Assembly: GCA_035340095.1 (NCBI GenBank)
Contig: DAORGN010000254.1
Coordinates: 1 to 5,943 of the forward strand
Reading direction: 5' to 3'
DNA: 5,943 nucleotides
From: JAEUKA01 sp035340095
GTDB lineage: Bacteria > Myxococcota_A > Polyangia > Palsa-1104 > JAEUJZ01
Made by a program: the position numbers and the translations under genes. Of this stretch, positions 5,611-5,943 are shown one piece after another. The notes beneath the pieces are model-generated. The model did no database searches. It was not told the origin of the DNA and was given only the letters and a program-made list of their open reading frames with translations. Each line of letters opens with the position of its first letter. Positions within the stretch are counted from its first letter, which is position 1.

Positions 5611-5943
5611 TTACTTGGCGCCTTCTTTCACCCACACGATGAACTTGCAAAGGTCGGCATCGGGAAGTTTCGTTCCGCCTTTGGGCATGATCGCGCCGCT
5701 GCCGCCGACACCTGGAGCCGTCTGCTGATTCATCAGCTTGTAAATCAGATAGCTACCGTCGACGCTGCCCGCTTTGACCATGTCCAGCCCGGTGGCCTGT
5801 CCCGACTTTTTGCCGACTTGGCTGGAACGGAACGTCGCGCCGTCGGTAAATGTCAAACCACCCGCGCCTGTTCCGTGACAGCGACCACAAGCGGTTTTGG
5901 CCACCGCCGAATAAACCATGTCCGCGGTGACGCCGGTGTCGGT
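5611..5943 (-). CDS. c-type cytochrome domain protein, 5' end cut by window edge
   Basis: The visible 110 residues are the C-terminal part of a single-heme c-type cytochrome. The heme motif CGRCH gives Cys19, Cys22 and His23 (numbering from the edge), and Met86-Pro87 in GAIMPKGG is the likely sixth ligand. The block GSYLIYKLMNQ, the MP-x-GG and the final LCKFIVWVKEGAK match the compact cytochrome domains common in planctomycete and myxobacterial lipoproteins. The frame stays open to the window end; the internal ATG at 5919 would yield a protein without an export signal, and heme attachment requires export, so the real start lies outside. Expected location is periplasmic or lipid-anchored, carrying electrons; the partner is unknown. 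A third cysteine, Cys99, is unpaired in the visible part. A hairpin follows the stop. Confidence 0.85.
   Translation of the reverse strand, partial: TDTGVTADMVYSAVAKTACGRCHGTGAGGLTFTDGATFRSSQVGKKSGQATGLDMVKAGSVDGSYLIYKLMNQQTAPGVGGSGAIMPKGGTKLPDADLCKFIVWVKEGAK

Overview
The window looks like chromosomal DNA from a GC-rich Gram-negative bacterium. Four things point loosely to the Myxococcota or a related delta-proteobacterial lineage: a lipoprotein with a Gly/Asp-rich tether after the lipobox Cys, an IPT/TIG plus FG-GAP architecture, a large FecR-domain protein ending in a probable outer-membrane barrel, and a compact one-heme cytochrome with a planctomycete/myxobacterial-type C-terminus. This is inferred from gene content only; there is no rRNA or marker gene. 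No tRNA, CRISPR array, insertion sequence, integrase or phage gene was seen.

Layout from left to right. (1) Minus strand, 20-619: a YkgJ-type zinc/iron-chelating Cys-cluster protein, placed 3 bp downstream of (2) minus strand, 623-2071: a predicted surface lipoprotein with an IPT/TIG domain and seven FG-GAP/VCBS repeats, read here as a seven-bladed integrin-like beta-propeller. (3) A 96-bp divergent intergenic region, 2072-2167. (4) Plus strand, 2168-3394: an endonuclease/exonuclease/phosphatase (EEP) superfamily hydrolase with every catalytic motif intact. (5) A 42-bp convergent gap. (6) Minus strand, 3437-5500: a 687-residue exported protein with a LysM-like segment, a FecR domain, Fn3-like domains and a C-terminal barrel-like region. 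(7) A 110-bp gap with a perfect TATAAT only 7 nt before the FecR-protein start and a GC-rich hairpin behind the next gene. (8) Minus strand, 5611 to the window edge: the C-terminal part of a c-type cytochrome, cut at its 5' end.

Three or four of the five proteins are predicted to act in the cell envelope (propeller lipoprotein, FecR/barrel protein, cytochrome). The EEP hydrolase and the YkgJ-like protein appear cytoplasmic. I see no evidence that these genes form one dedicated system: they look like ordinary, lineage-specific envelope and housekeeping genes. The less ordinary signals are the FecR domain built into an outer-membrane-like architecture with no sigma-factor partner, an apparently leaderless promoter geometry, and an excess of the 7-bp interrupted palindrome CCGWCGG used in several reading frames and strongly biased in orientation.
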